From RGIG4140 sp045532865 (GTDB taxonomy: Bacteria > Pseudomonadota > Alphaproteobacteria > CAAHEQ01 > UBA3637): a stretch of 18,231 bases of DNA. Positions 1 to 8,283 of the stretch are shown in pieces; positions within the stretch are counted from its first letter, which is position 1; each line of letters begins with the position of its first letter. The notes beneath the pieces are model-generated. The model did no database searches. It saw only the letters and a list, made by a program, of their open reading frames with translations, and was not told the DNA's origin. The position numbers and the translations under genes are program-made. The stretch lies in contig JAZSGT010000043.1 in NCBI GenBank assembly GCA_045532865.1, forward strand, positions 1 to 18,231, read 5' to 3'.

Positions 1-2
1 TT

Positions 3-1286
3 CATCGTTTTCCTCCCAATTCCACCCTTATGAGCGGGGGGATGCTTTTTGTACTAACCCGCCGAATCCTCTCATACCCTTTAACAAAGGTTCGAAAAAA
101 AATTAAAGGTATTATGGATAAAACGGTTTTTTCCGGTGCAAGAGTTATGACGCATTATAACGAAGCCTTTAGTGGTAATAGAGTAATATCATCCTTTAAT
201 TTATATGAACAGCAATCTACAAATTTTAATGAAACATTGCGTTCTGTATTTAAATTAGGCATGAATATGACTAAAAAGACAGGTATTTTAACACCAATGA
301 TGCATTTCGTAATTTCCATTGGAATCGCAGGTGTTATCTGGCTTGGAAGTTATTTGATTACAACTAATCAACTTACTCCTGGCGGATTTGTTTCTTTCAT
401 AACTGCTCTTTTGATGTTATATCATCCTATAAAATCCATCGGTTCTAATTTTACAAATGTTCAAATGTCTTTATTAGCGATTGAGCGAGTATTTGAGTTA
501 TTAGAAACACAACCTTCTATTAAATCCAAAAAAGATGCTATCAAAATTTCCGGTCTCATGAAGAATATATCTTTTGAAGGAATAAATTTTGAATATGAAA
601 ATGGTCGCCCTGTACTTCAAAATGTATCATTAAATGTTGATAAAGGAAAAACAATAGCATTGGTTGGAAATTCTGGCGGTGGAAAAAGTACCCTTGTAAA
701 TCTATTGCCTAGATTTTATGATGTAAAAGGCGGCTCGATTAAAATTGATGGCGTTGATATTAGAGATATAGATGTCGACAGTTTGCGTAGTCAAATAGCG
801 ATTGTATTTCAAGATAATGTTTTATTTGCTGGAACAATCAGAGCAAATATATTGCTAGGAAAATCAGATGCAACAGATGAAGAAATACATAAAGCAATTA
901 AAAGTGCATGCTTGGAAGAATTTATTTCATCATTACCTTTAGGATTAGATACGGAAATTGGTGAACGTGGCACAAAGCTCTCAGGAGGGCAAAAACAAAG
1001 AGTTGCTATAGCTAGAGCCTTTTTAAAGAATGCTCCAATTGTTATTCTGGACGAAGCTACTTCTGCATTGGATAATAAATCGGAGGAGATTGTCCAACAA
1101 GCTATTTATAACTTAATGGAGGATCGAACCGTTTTTGTTATAGCTCATAGGCTGTCAACAGTAAAAAATGCGGATAATATCATTGTTATTGACCATGGAC
1201 AGATTAGAGAGCAAGGAACTCATGAGGAATTGTTGCAAAAAGAAGATTCTGTATATGCCGCTTTATATAAAACGCAGCTAAAATAG
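3..1286 (+). CDS. MsbA-type ABC exporter (lipid A/multidrug family), 5'-truncated
   Basis: Fused transmembrane/ATPase half-transporter of the MsbA/LmrA type, which works as a homodimer in the inner membrane and flips lipid A or other amphiphiles. Numbered from the ATG at 30: residues 30-150 hold the last part of the membrane domain, with helices near 90-112 and 118-135. The ATPase follows with Walker A GNSGGGKST (213-221), Q-loop FQDN (260-263), signature LSGGQ (317-321), Walker B VILDEAT (338-344) and H-loop AHR (372-374). At 418 residues it lacks roughly the first 150 of a ~580-residue protein. The reading frame stays open to the window edge, so the ATG at 30 is probably not the true start. 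The first ~25 codons read poorly as membrane helix (see findings). Family is certain; the substrate cannot be told from sequence. Confidence 0.9.
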   Translation, partial: HRFPPNSTLMSGGMLFVLTRRILSYPLTKVRKKIKGIMDKTVFSGARVMTHYNEAFSGNRVISSFNLYEQQSTNFNETLRSVFKLGMNMTKKTGILTPMMHFVISIGIAGVIWLGSYLITTNQLTPGGFVSFITALLMLYHPIKSIGSNFTNVQMSLLAIERVFELLETQPSIKSKKDAIKISGLMKNISFEGINFEYENGRPVLQNVSLNVDKGKTIALVGNSGGGKSTLVNLLPRFYDVKGGSIKIDGVDIRDIDVDSLRSQIAIVFQDNVLFAGTIRANILLGKSDATDEEIHKAIKSACLEEFISSLPLGLDTEIGERGTKLSGGQKQRVAIARAFLKNAPIVILDEATSALDNKSEEIVQQAIYNLMEDRTVFVIAHRLSTVKNADNIIVIDHGQIREQGTHEELLQKEDSVYAALYKTQLK

Positions 1287-1307
1287 GAGAAAAATAAATA
1301 AACATAA

Positions 1308-1867
1308 ATGATTTGGGGCTATCTGTACAATAGACATAAGTTTTTATCTATTGAAGAACAGCGAAATCTTATTGTTAATTTTGTAAACAATATCAATTTA
1401 AGCATATAAGATTTCGCACAATAGAGGAACAGAAAAATATTTTATCCTCCTGTTTACAAAATGAAGATACTCTTATCGTTTCAGATGTTTTATCATTGGG
1501 AAGCAGATTTGAAGATGTTATTACAACCTTAAAAATCCTGACTGATAAGAAAGTTAGAATTTGTAGTATTTCAGAAGATTTGATGTTAGATAATCATATT
1601 CCTCATTTATCCTATTCTATCTTAGACAGCTGTTTAAAGATATATAAAGGAACTTTATCTATAAAAAACAAATAGATTCAGGCAAAATTATTAGAAACCG
1701 GAAGAGAAAGAGGTCGTCCGAAGAATAAAACTTTTCTGGATGAAAACTTGGAACAATTGAAAGAACTTTTAAATACCGATTTAAGCATAACAGATATTGC
1801 AAAACGAATGAATATCAGTAGATCGACTTTATTCGCATTTATAAGGCAGAAAAAGATAAAAAGGTAA
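1308..1867 (+). pseudogene. Decayed serine recombinase (resolvase/invertase family)
   Basis: The ATG at 1308 opens a 33-codon reading (MIWGYLYNRHKF...) that ends at TAA 1407-1409. Homology-like sequence continues in another frame from about 1403: EDTLIVSDVLSLGSRFEDV resembles the resolvase catalytic-domain stretch 'DTLIVSDxxRLGR'. That frame is interrupted by TAG at 1673-1675. It then reads ETGRERGRPKNK followed by ITDIAKRMNISRSTLFAFI, the typical C-terminal helix-turn-helix of Hin/Mpi-type invertases, and stops at TAA 1865-1867. One frameshift plus one nonsense codon make a working product unlikely. The missing catalytic residues in the first part (no clear Y-x-R-V-S motif) also suggest decay. 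It lies directly beside an inverted repeat at 1889-2033 and may be the remains of a site-specific inversion system. Confidence 0.75.
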
Positions 1868-2210
1868 TATGATCTAATTCATTAGTATATATTTTAATGT
1901 GGCTACAAAATTAAAAAATAACATCATTAAAAATCAATATGTTTTAATGAAATATATGGTTAGCTATAATCTTTTTTGATGATAAGTAAGGTAATTTGAT
2001 TAGATATGGAAAATATAAACCACATTAAAATATTTTAGAAAACAATAAAATAAGCTTGTAATTTGTAAGTATTTGCAGTATATTTCAATTAAGATGAGAG
2101 ACTGATAATAAAGGGACATAGTGTTCTAGGTTTAATAGTCGTCAGCTCGACCAATCATTTTTTATAACCCAACTATTTAACAAAAAATAATTATAACAAA
2201 AGGAAAAATC
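1868..2210. other. AT-rich intergenic region with inverted repeat
   Basis: No convincing ORF or RNA gene. It contains the 14-bp inverted repeat described separately, a perfect TATAAT at 1965-1970 between the arms without a clear -35, and a short less AT-rich stretch at about 2118-2155. The acetyltransferase ribosome-binding site (AAAGGA, near 2198-2204) closes the region. Confidence 0.6.
1889..2033. repeat. 14-bp perfect inverted repeat around a 117-bp segment
   Basis: Left arm ATATTTTAATGTGG at 1889-1902; right arm CCACATTAAAATAT at 2020-2033, an exact reverse complement. The enclosed segment carries a TATAAT at 1965-1970. Placement directly after a recombinase remnant suggests the footprint of an invertible element, but arms this AT-rich could partly be chance. 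Confidence 0.5.
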
Positions 2211-2669
2211 ATGATTAGACGTGCAACAATGTCTGATGCTCCTGCTATTTTGGAACTTGTCAATTACCATGCTGAAAAAGGGCTTATGTTAAAAAAATGC
2301 CCTTATGATATTTATCGCAGTATTCAAGCATTTTTTGTTTATGAAGAAGATGGTAAAATTGTAGGGTGTGCACGTGTTGCTGTTGCATGGAAAGATCTGG
2401 TTGAAATCGCATCTCTCGCAGTGCATCAAGATTACAAAAAAAGAGGTATTGGGCGCTTACTTGTTGAAAAATGTTTAGAACGAGCCAAGGAATTGCATGT
2501 ACCAAAAGCTTTTTCGCTCACCTACCAGTGCGAATTTTTCTCAAAATGTGGATTTTATGAGGTAGAAAGAGATTCCCTTCCTCACAAAGTTTTTGGAGAC
2601 TGCCTTAATTGTGCAAAAGTTGAGTGTTGTGATGAACATGCTTTTGTAATAGATATTCATTTAGATTAA
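2211..2669 (+). CDS. GNAT N-acetyltransferase, likely short ArgA-type N-acetylglutamate synthase
   Basis: Single-domain GNAT acetyltransferase of 152 residues. The acetyl-CoA pyrophosphate loop is clear: EIASLAVHQDYKKRGIGRLL (65-84), with the R/K-x-G-x-G core at 77-81. The C-terminal part has FSLTYQCEFFSKCGFYEV (101-118) and a cysteine cluster DCLNCAKVECCDE (130-142). This pattern, including 'LPHKVxxDCxNC', fits the short stand-alone ArgA-like family that makes N-acetylglutamate in the first step of arginine synthesis in bacteria lacking the long ArgA. The specific substrate is inferred from family resemblance. The start has a purine-rich AAAGGA site about 7 nt upstream. The gene stands alone and converges on endonuclease I, sharing a terminator with it. 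Confidence 0.8.
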   Translation: MIRRATMSDAPAILELVNYHAEKGLMLKKCPYDIYRSIQAFFVYEEDGKIVGCARVAVAWKDLVEIASLAVHQDYKKRGIGRLLVEKCLERAKELHVPKAFSLTYQCEFFSKCGFYEVERDSLPHKVFGDCLNCAKVECCDEHAFVIDIHLD

Positions 2670-2670
2670 A

Positions 2671-2695
2671 AAAAACACCTTCTCAGGTGTTTTTT
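2671..2695. terminator. Bidirectional intrinsic terminator
   Basis: The AAAAACACCT arm (2671-2680), TCTC loop and AGGTGTTTTT arm (2685-2694) form a perfect 10-bp stem with a U-run on both strands. It lies between the convergent acetyltransferase and endonuclease genes, so it can serve both. Confidence 0.9.
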
Positions 2696-2699
2696 TATA

Positions 2700-3479
2700 T
2701 TACATAAATCCATGAGCTTTGCACTGACGCATTACAATATCATTCTTACTTTTTTGAATTTTTGCAATTTCTTGCGCTCGATCACATTCCCATTTATCAA
2801 CGGGATATACATTATTCCAAATCGTAAAAATACGTCTCATTTGCTCACTAATTTTAAACCATTTATATGCTGATTCAAAGTAAAAATACGTTCTTGCAAT
2901 CATACCTTTTGAATATGTTGGTGGCTCAACCTTTCTACCAACAATTTTCATAGCACAAGAACCAAATGTATTTTGCGTTCCTCCATAAAATTCCGTAAAC
3001 CCATAATTCGAACGAAGAGCATTCACTGCTCCTACAGATGGAACCAAATTAAACAAATCAGCTTGTGCCAAACGAAAATCTTTACTCACAAGTTCTGCAC
3101 ACTTACGTCCTTTAAATGGTTTACCTTTCTTATCAACACATGAAGGATGGCCTTCTCTCCATGCAACCTCATGCCGTCCAAAATTTTCTGCAGGAACAAC
3201 ATGTTCCCATTCAATTCTGGCAGCCCTACTTGCATATTTTGGCGTTTCAAATCCTTCCGGCAGCTCAACCCTTCCTTTCTCATCAAATTTTGCCTTACAA
3301 TAAAAAGTTTCAGGATGATCAGCATAAATTTTCTTTAAATGTCTTTTAGCTGCAGTGAAAGATTCAATTGTTGTATTTCCAATTGGTAAATTTGAAAATG
3401 GATGATCTGTATTTGCAAAAACAGACCCGCCTATAATCAAACTAAACACTAAAGAAAAAACAAAACATTTTACTTGCAT
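2700..3479 (-). CDS. endA: Endonuclease I, periplasmic/secreted DNase (EndA/Dns family)
   Basis: Non-specific nuclease of the EndA/Vvn family (beta-beta-alpha metal fold), exported to the periplasm where it degrades DNA. Numbering from the upstream in-frame ATG at 3491: signal peptide at residues 5-26 ending VFA|N, catalytic motif RIEWEHVVPAENFGR (92-106) with general base His97, and DLFNLVPSVGAVNALRSNYG (145-164) carrying the metal-binding Asn148. Cysteines at 65, 118, 131, 179, 236 and 257 could form disulfides. The start is placed at 3479 (residue 5) because GGGGGA lies 5 nt before that ATG, whereas the ATG at 3491 overlaps this site. Length (259 aa) is normal for the family. It begins 24 nt after the glycosyltransferase gene and is probably cotranscribed with it. 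Confidence 0.93.
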   Translation of the reverse strand: MQVKCFVFSLVFSLIIGGSVFANTDHPFSNLPIGNTTIESFTAAKRHLKKIYADHPETFYCKAKFDEKGRVELPEGFETPKYASRAARIEWEHVVPAENFGRHEVAWREGHPSCVDKKGKPFKGRKCAELVSKDFRLAQADLFNLVPSVGAVNALRSNYGFTEFYGGTQNTFGSCAMKIVGRKVEPPTYSKGMIARTYFYFESAYKWFKISEQMRRIFTIWNNVYPVDKWECDRAQEIAKIQKSKNDIVMRQCKAHGFM

Positions 3480-3503
3480 GAAATCCCCCATTTTTAATAC
3501 AAG

Positions 3504-4793
3504 TTACTTATTTTCAAATAAGTGGATATCACTGTCATCAACTTCAACCCATGGGATCTTAAATTGAGACATATATCCTTTTAATACCTCTAAAATCTTA
3601 TCCTTTCCAACAGCTCCAGTAAGCATTGGTTCTTTATCATAAATAAATTCTTCTAATGTAATACCGTAATTATATTTCATTAAGTTATTAAAAAACTTAT
3701 TATGAACTAAATCATTATCTTCTAATTTGTACACTTTATCCTTGTAATAAGGCATGTATTCACATATCTTTTTAATAAAATTAATTCGACCATTTTTTTC
3801 TAAATAACTTTTGCGAGGTGTATATTTATTTTGATTTAGGATAACTTTATGCACTGTATCAGCCAAAGATTCTGGTGTAAATTCTGGTGCATATTCACCA
3901 CATTTTGAATAAATTGCCGGTGTTTTTCCCCTAATGAATTTGTTATAATCTTTAAAAACAACAACAGGCGTATTCCCTGCCATAGCTTCGTGAATAAAAC
4001 GATTTTTCCCCTCACAAATTGAAGCTAATACAGCACATTTTGACATTCCAAAATATGTTTTTAAATCATGGTATTCCACAACAGGAACAAATTCAATATA
4101 AGCTTGGGTATTGTTTTTTAAAATTTCATCAACTTTTTTTAGCTCTGAAACACCATTTTCTTCAACCGTTTTATAGTTAATTGAACCATCTTTATTAAAC
4201 TTCATACCCGTCATACCAAGAGCAATAACGATTTTTAATCGGCGATTATACTTTGCTTCATATGCCAAAGCCATTTTTGCAATTATTGGTAAATTTTTAA
4301 CCTGAAAAGGTGATGAAATGCAAAACACATCTATCATTTTAGGCATATATATCCCCCAAGGGGTCATTATTCGCTCATTCGTCCAATCAGCATCTTGCAA
4401 TGGCAAATAAATCAAATCCTTTTTATCAGGATTTTTCTTCTTAAAGTACTTTTCTCTAGCTTTATTTTCAAACAAAGTAAAATAACAATCAGCCCCTTCT
4501 GTCCAAGGATATGAAAATGTCATAGAATTTGCACAAACATGAAACAACTTTTTTAAATTAGGGACTTTTTTAAGAAAATACTCACTTGTCTGCGAAAAAC
4601 AAAATCCTTTAACAAAATAAGGTCCAAACTTAACAGGAGGAATACATACAGTGAATCTCGCTTTTGTTTCAAGCAACTCTTTATTAGAATAAATTTCTTC
4701 AAAAGTAAAACCATCCAAATCCTCCCAAATATCCTCAATTTTTTTATTTGGATTTGGGGTATACATATATTCTACTGGCCATTTCCCCTTCAT
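3504..4793 (-). CDS. Glycosyltransferase, GT-B fold (GT4-like)
   Basis: 429-residue protein with no signal peptide or membrane helix. The C-terminal half is a GT-B nucleotide-sugar domain: the segment at 251-285 contains VLASICEGKNRFIHEAMAGN, where E261 and E269 match the E-x7-E nucleotide-sugar motif, followed by TPVVVFKD. A Rossmann-like strand, LKIVIALGMTG (186-196), precedes it. The N-terminal half (1-170) is divergent and rich in aromatic residues, with EGADCYFTLFENKAREKYF at 99-117. Acceptor and donor cannot be told; cell-surface glycan work is the usual role. Start supported by GGAG 6 nt upstream. It is first in a two-gene unit with endonuclease I and shares a divergent promoter region with the phosphodiesterase operon. 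Confidence 0.8.
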   Translation of the reverse strand: MKGKWPVEYMYTPNPNKKIEDIWEDLDGFTFEEIYSNKELLETKARFTVCIPPVKFGPYFVKGFCFSQTSEYFLKKVPNLKKLFHVCANSMTFSYPWTEGADCYFTLFENKAREKYFKKKNPDKKDLIYLPLQDADWTNERIMTPWGIYMPKMIDVFCISSPFQVKNLPIIAKMALAYEAKYNRRLKIVIALGMTGMKFNKDGSINYKTVEENGVSELKKVDEILKNNTQAYIEFVPVVEYHDLKTYFGMSKCAVLASICEGKNRFIHEAMAGNTPVVVFKDYNKFIRGKTPAIYSKCGEYAPEFTPESLADTVHKVILNQNKYTPRKSYLEKNGRINFIKKICEYMPYYKDKVYKLEDNDLVHNKFFNNLMKYNYGITLEEFIYDKEPMLTGAVGKDKILEVLKGYMSQFKIPWVEVDDSDIHLFENK

Positions 4794-4822
4794 TTTTTCT
4801 CCTTATTTTTGTCCCAAAAGTT

Positions 4823-4851
4823 GTAATAACATGCCTTTTTTTATTTGTCAA
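4823..4851 (-). promoter_or_regulatory. Sigma-70-type promoter for the glycosyltransferase-endA unit
   Basis: On the minus strand: TTGACA (4851-4846), 17-bp spacer ending in TGT, then TATTAC (4828-4823). This is an extended -10 arrangement. It points at the glycosyltransferase start at 4793. Confidence 0.6.
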
Positions 4852-4869
4852 CAATATCTTCTTTTAATA

Positions 4870-4898
4870 TTGACACACTATTTTATACATGATATTCT
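4870..4898 (+). promoter_or_regulatory. Sigma-70-type promoter for the phosphodiesterase-MFS operon
   Basis: TTGACA at 4870-4875, 17-bp spacer, TATTCT at 4893-4898. It ends about 38 nt before the ATG at 4937, which has AGAGG as its ribosome-binding site. Confidence 0.6.
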
Positions 4899-4936
4899 TA
4901 ATCTATCGTTTTTTATGTTTAATTTTAGAGGTTTAA

Positions 4937-6064
4937 ATGGAAAAGAATATCTTCTTCCCAGACTATAAAAATAGCATTTTAGCTCTATCAAACTCCTTGT
5001 TAAAAAAATATGAGGTTAAAACAAAACATCCCTCTTTAAAAAGTCTTGATCAAAAAATAAAACCTTATAAAAACGTCATTTTAATGATATTTGATGGTCT
5101 GGGTATAAATATTTTGAACCAACACTTAAAAGAGAATGATTTTTTAAGAAAACATCTTTTTCAAGAACTATCCTCTGTTTACCCACCAACAACAGCGGCT
5201 GCGACAACATCTATTCATTCTGGCTTAGCACCAATCGAACATGGCTGGATTGGCTGGATGCAATATTTCAAAGAATATGATCGGGTTATTGAATTGTTCC
5301 GCAACACCGACTTTTACAGCGCTGAAAAAGTTGTTAACGGTCCACTCATTGCTGAACAAGTTTTGGCGTATAAAGATATTTACACTCAAATTGTTGAAAA
5401 AAACAAAGATGTGCATTTTACCAAAATTTATCCTTCATGGGCTGAAAATGGCATTTCTTCTCTCAATGAAATGAACAATCGCATCATTAACACACTCAAA
5501 ACAAATGAAAAAAACATTATTCTAGCCTATTGGACTGAACCAGATCATTCGATTCACCGCCAAGGCGTTCAAAGTCAAACCGCTCATAACTTGGTGCAAG
5601 AAATCAACAAAAGCGTAGAAAATCTTTTTTCCCAAATTTCAGATGACACCATCATTTTGATAACCGCAGATCATGGCATAGTTGATGCTGATGAAATTTT
5701 TTTAAATGATATTGAGGGATTTTCAGAATGCTTTAAGAACCCACCTTCAATGGAAGTACGCCTTGCTTCTTTTTTTATAAAAGAAGACAAAAGAGAACAA
5801 TTTTTAACCCTTTTTAATCAGCATTTTAAAGAAGATTTTATTCTTTATACACATGATGAATACATCAACTCAGGCCTTTTAGGGAAAGGCAATATGCACC
5901 CTAAAATTGAAGATTTTGTCGGTGATTATGTTGCTATTTCACATGGGAAAAGGGCTATTTGCTATTATACTGACAAAGAAAAAGCTATTTGCCTAAAAGC
6001 AGACCATGCTGGCATTACAAAAGAAGAAATGCTTGTCCCGCTGATTATTTTGGAAAGAAAATAA
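4937..6064 (+). CDS. Alkaline-phosphatase-superfamily phosphodiesterase / nucleotide pyrophosphatase
   Basis: 375-residue cytosolic-looking enzyme of the type I phosphodiesterase/nucleotide pyrophosphatase family (PF01663-like), which hydrolyses phosphodiester or pyrophosphate bonds with two metal ions. Expected ligands are visible in order: Asp53 in MIFDGLG, the Thr nucleophile in PPTTAAATTS (Thr85/86), Asp203 and His207 in EPDHSIHRQG, Asp245-His246 in TADHG, and His357 in KADHAG. No signal peptide is seen, unlike many NPP family members. The MFS gene begins 1 nt after the stop codon, so the two are translationally coupled. The substrate is unknown. Confidence 0.87.
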   Translation: MEKNIFFPDYKNSILALSNSLLKKYEVKTKHPSLKSLDQKIKPYKNVILMIFDGLGINILNQHLKENDFLRKHLFQELSSVYPPTTAAATTSIHSGLAPIEHGWIGWMQYFKEYDRVIELFRNTDFYSAEKVVNGPLIAEQVLAYKDIYTQIVEKNKDVHFTKIYPSWAENGISSLNEMNNRIINTLKTNEKNIILAYWTEPDHSIHRQGVQSQTAHNLVQEINKSVENLFSQISDDTIILITADHGIVDADEIFLNDIEGFSECFKNPPSMEVRLASFFIKEDKREQFLTLFNQHFKEDFILYTHDEYINSGLLGKGNMHPKIEDFVGDYVAISHGKRAICYYTDKEKAICLKADHAGITKEEMLVPLIILERK

Positions 6065-6065
6065 A

Positions 6066-7271
6066 ATGACAATACCATTTAAATTTGCGCCTCGCCTTGT
6101 TTATACTGTCAACGCCTTGCAAAATTTGCTTTTTTGCCTACCAATTTTGATGCTTTTTTATCAATCAAAAGGCGTTCTTGAAAGTGATTTTTTCTTGATA
6201 CAAGCTATCGCCCTTGCAGCTGTCTTTTTTCTTGAAATTCCAACAGGTTATCTTGCTGACTTATTCTCTAGAAAAATAACTTTAATCATTGGCTTACTGG
6301 GCTGGACATGCGGATATTTTACTTGGATTTTAGGATCGGGGTTCACCTTTCTTTTGCTTGGGGAACTCATTTTTTCTATCGGGATTAGTTTTATCTCCGG
6401 CACATTAGATGCTTATTTATATGACTTGTTAAAAGAGAATAAAAAACAACATCTTTACCACAAAAAACTATCAAAAATGGTCACTTGTGGAAATATTGGT
6501 CTTTTAACTGCAACATTAACTGGGGCCTTTTTATACGAATTTGCAGGGACACAAGCCCCCGCCATTTTGTCTGTTTGCATGCTCTTAATTGCTATTTTGA
6601 TTATGTTATTTCTGCCTGATGTTAAAGAAAGCAGACGAAAAGTTGCTAAAGGGAAAAGCAAATTAAAAGATATATTGGACATTTCAAAATCAACCATTCA
6701 AAATAAACAAATCAAATGGTTAATGATATTCCCTGCCCTTTATGGCTCCCTCACCTTAACCCTTATGTGGGGATTACAAAGCGTTATGATTGCGACAAAA
6801 ATCCCCGTTTTTATGTTCAGCATTGTTTTGGGAGCAAATGCCTTTGCACGAACAATTTGGTCCTTGTTCGCAGGCAAAATTTTGGATAAGATAGGACTTA
6901 ATAAATCAATTATAACCCTTTGTTTATTAATTATTGTTAGCTTAATAAGCGCTATTTTATCAACACATTTACCCATCATAGCAGTTTATATTTGCTTAGC
7001 TTTAATGATTGTATCCTCTGGTTCAAGAAGTTTGGTTAGCATTGTATCAACCACATTAATCAATCACCAAATTCAATCAGACGAGCGAGCAACAGTTTTA
7101 TCCGTCAAAAGTATGGCAGATAGAATAGCTTCTTGTTTTGCAATGCTTTTACTCAAACCATTGTTTGACAATTTCACTTTATCTCAAACATTTATGATTA
7201 TCAGCCTTGTACTTATCCCCATTCTTTTGAGCGCTCACAAATTATTAAGGTTAAATATAAACAATAAATAA
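6066..7271 (+). CDS. Major facilitator superfamily transporter
   Basis: 401-residue polytopic membrane protein with about 12 hydrophobic segments. The loop after helix 2 holds MFS motif A in the form GYLADLFSRK (61-70). A charged central loop at about 184-215 separates the two six-helix halves. The second half contains DERATVLSVKSMADR, a pattern common in bacterial MFS permeases of the drug/metabolite efflux type. Starts 1 nt downstream of the phosphodiesterase stop (TAA A ATG) without its own strong ribosome-binding site, indicating coupled translation. A transporter for the product or substrate of the upstream enzyme is a reasonable inference; the cargo is not visible from sequence. Confidence 0.88.
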   Translation: MTIPFKFAPRLVYTVNALQNLLFCLPILMLFYQSKGVLESDFFLIQAIALAAVFFLEIPTGYLADLFSRKITLIIGLLGWTCGYFTWILGSGFTFLLLGELIFSIGISFISGTLDAYLYDLLKENKKQHLYHKKLSKMVTCGNIGLLTATLTGAFLYEFAGTQAPAILSVCMLLIAILIMLFLPDVKESRRKVAKGKSKLKDILDISKSTIQNKQIKWLMIFPALYGSLTLTLMWGLQSVMIATKIPVFMFSIVLGANAFARTIWSLFAGKILDKIGLNKSIITLCLLIIVSLISAILSTHLPIIAVYICLALMIVSSGSRSLVSIVSTTLINHQIQSDERATVLSVKSMADRIASCFAMLLLKPLFDNFTLSQTFMIISLVLIPILLSAHKLLRLNINNK

Positions 7272-7333
7272 AAACAATACAGCCAATCAAAATCAAATCA
7301 TTGTTTAACAAATCCACATTTTATACAAAACAC

Positions 7334-7362
7334 TTGACAAGATTTTGTGTTTTTGCTATAAT
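7334..7362 (+). promoter_or_regulatory. Perfect-consensus sigma-70 promoter
   Basis: TTGACA (7334-7339), exactly 17 bp, TATAAT (7357-7362). Both hexamers match the consensus fully. It drives the repeat-module genes at 7444-9049 with an ~75-nt untranslated leader, in which I see no clear structure. Confidence 0.85.
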
Positions 7363-7443
7363 TGAGCCTCTTTTTTATCTTTAAGAAATTGGAACAAAGA
7401 CCACAAAAAATCACTTCTCAAAACATAAATAAAGCACAAAACA

Positions 7444-8283
7444 ATGGATAAAACAATGAACAACAAAACTCATTTAAAATACACCTCTGCAACACGCATT
7501 GCAAAAGAAGCAGGATGCGATCCTAAACTTGTGCAACAACATCTGGTTCATTGTTATATCAACCGCCTTACTTATATGGATAAGGGAGATGAAAAACCGA
7601 TTGTTCGTTTTGTTAAAAAAGAAAACAAATGCGCGCTATTACTGAGCACTCACCCCAATGCCCTCAAAGCTTTTTGGAATTATTGCATTCAAAAAACAGT
7701 TTATTTTATTCTACCACAAAAAAAAGAAGGCATGCTTTCAACGCATGACTTGCGTGTTAAGTATGGTAGAGCACACCAAATATACAAAGATTTGGTTGAA
7801 CAAGCCTATCAAAGGAACATAACTTTTGAAGAAAACGGCATTAAAAAAGGGGTTGTTATCCCTGTGAGAAGCCCCTATGCGCCAGCACTTGTTATTCAAC
7901 CATCCCCAAAAGCATTGAACACTTTTTTAGACTTTTGTAAAGAGATGGGAACACCTATTCAAACAAACATTATCCCCAAAATAAATGATCAAATGCTATC
8001 TGTCGCTTCCATCTCCATCAGATATGGTATCAACTTTGAACTTCTCAACCAACTTTTGGGCCAATATCATCAAAAAAATATCTGCTACCAAGATAAAAAT
8101 GACTCTTCTCACCCATTGGTTCAAAAAGTGAAATCTGAGCACATGATTATATTCGCAGTTGAAAACAACCACTCTGCTCTGTTAGAACTTAAAACAAGGC
8201 TCAAAAAAGCAGGCATTTCTTTTAGGCCCCAACAAACAAATATAACCCACTTATTCCCACGCCAAAATGAAAGAAGCAACTAA
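7444..8283 (+). CDS. Unknown protein with three tandem ~70-residue helix-turn-helix-like modules
   Basis: I do not recognise this 279-residue protein. It holds three diverged copies of one module, at about residues 14-82, 98-168 and 185-256. Each runs: [LY]-[ST]-x-x-x-[LI]-x-x-x-[YA]-G, an LL-rich helix, [YH]-x-x-x-[NK]-[IL]-x-[FY], a basic/acidic loop, [HK]-P-[IL]-V, a strand, then a stretch like xxAL. The first ~35 residues of each look like a helix-turn-helix and the rest like a wing, suggesting winged-helix DNA binding; that is inference. No signal peptide or membrane helix. No strong ribosome-binding site precedes ATG 7444; ATG 7456 (residue 5) is an alternative. The 3' end overlaps the next ORF by 17 nt in another frame. 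Confidence 0.7.
   Translation: MDKTMNNKTHLKYTSATRIAKEAGCDPKLVQQHLVHCYINRLTYMDKGDEKPIVRFVKKENKCALLLSTHPNALKAFWNYCIQKTVYFILPQKKEGMLSTHDLRVKYGRAHQIYKDLVEQAYQRNITFEENGIKKGVVIPVRSPYAPALVIQPSPKALNTFLDFCKEMGTPIQTNIIPKINDQMLSVASISIRYGINFELLNQLLGQYHQKNICYQDKNDSSHPLVQKVKSEHMIIFAVENNHSALLELKTRLKKAGISFRPQQTNITHLFPRQNERSN

Noticed and set aside
2118..2160. Possible tRNA fragment or attachment site
   Set aside because: Only a 4-bp GTCG/CGAC hairpin is present; no cloverleaf or repeated end sequence could be found.
3480..3491. ATG at 3491 as the start of endonuclease I
   Set aside because: It overlaps the GGGGGA ribosome-binding site that serves the ATG at 3479, and the signal peptide fits better from the latter.
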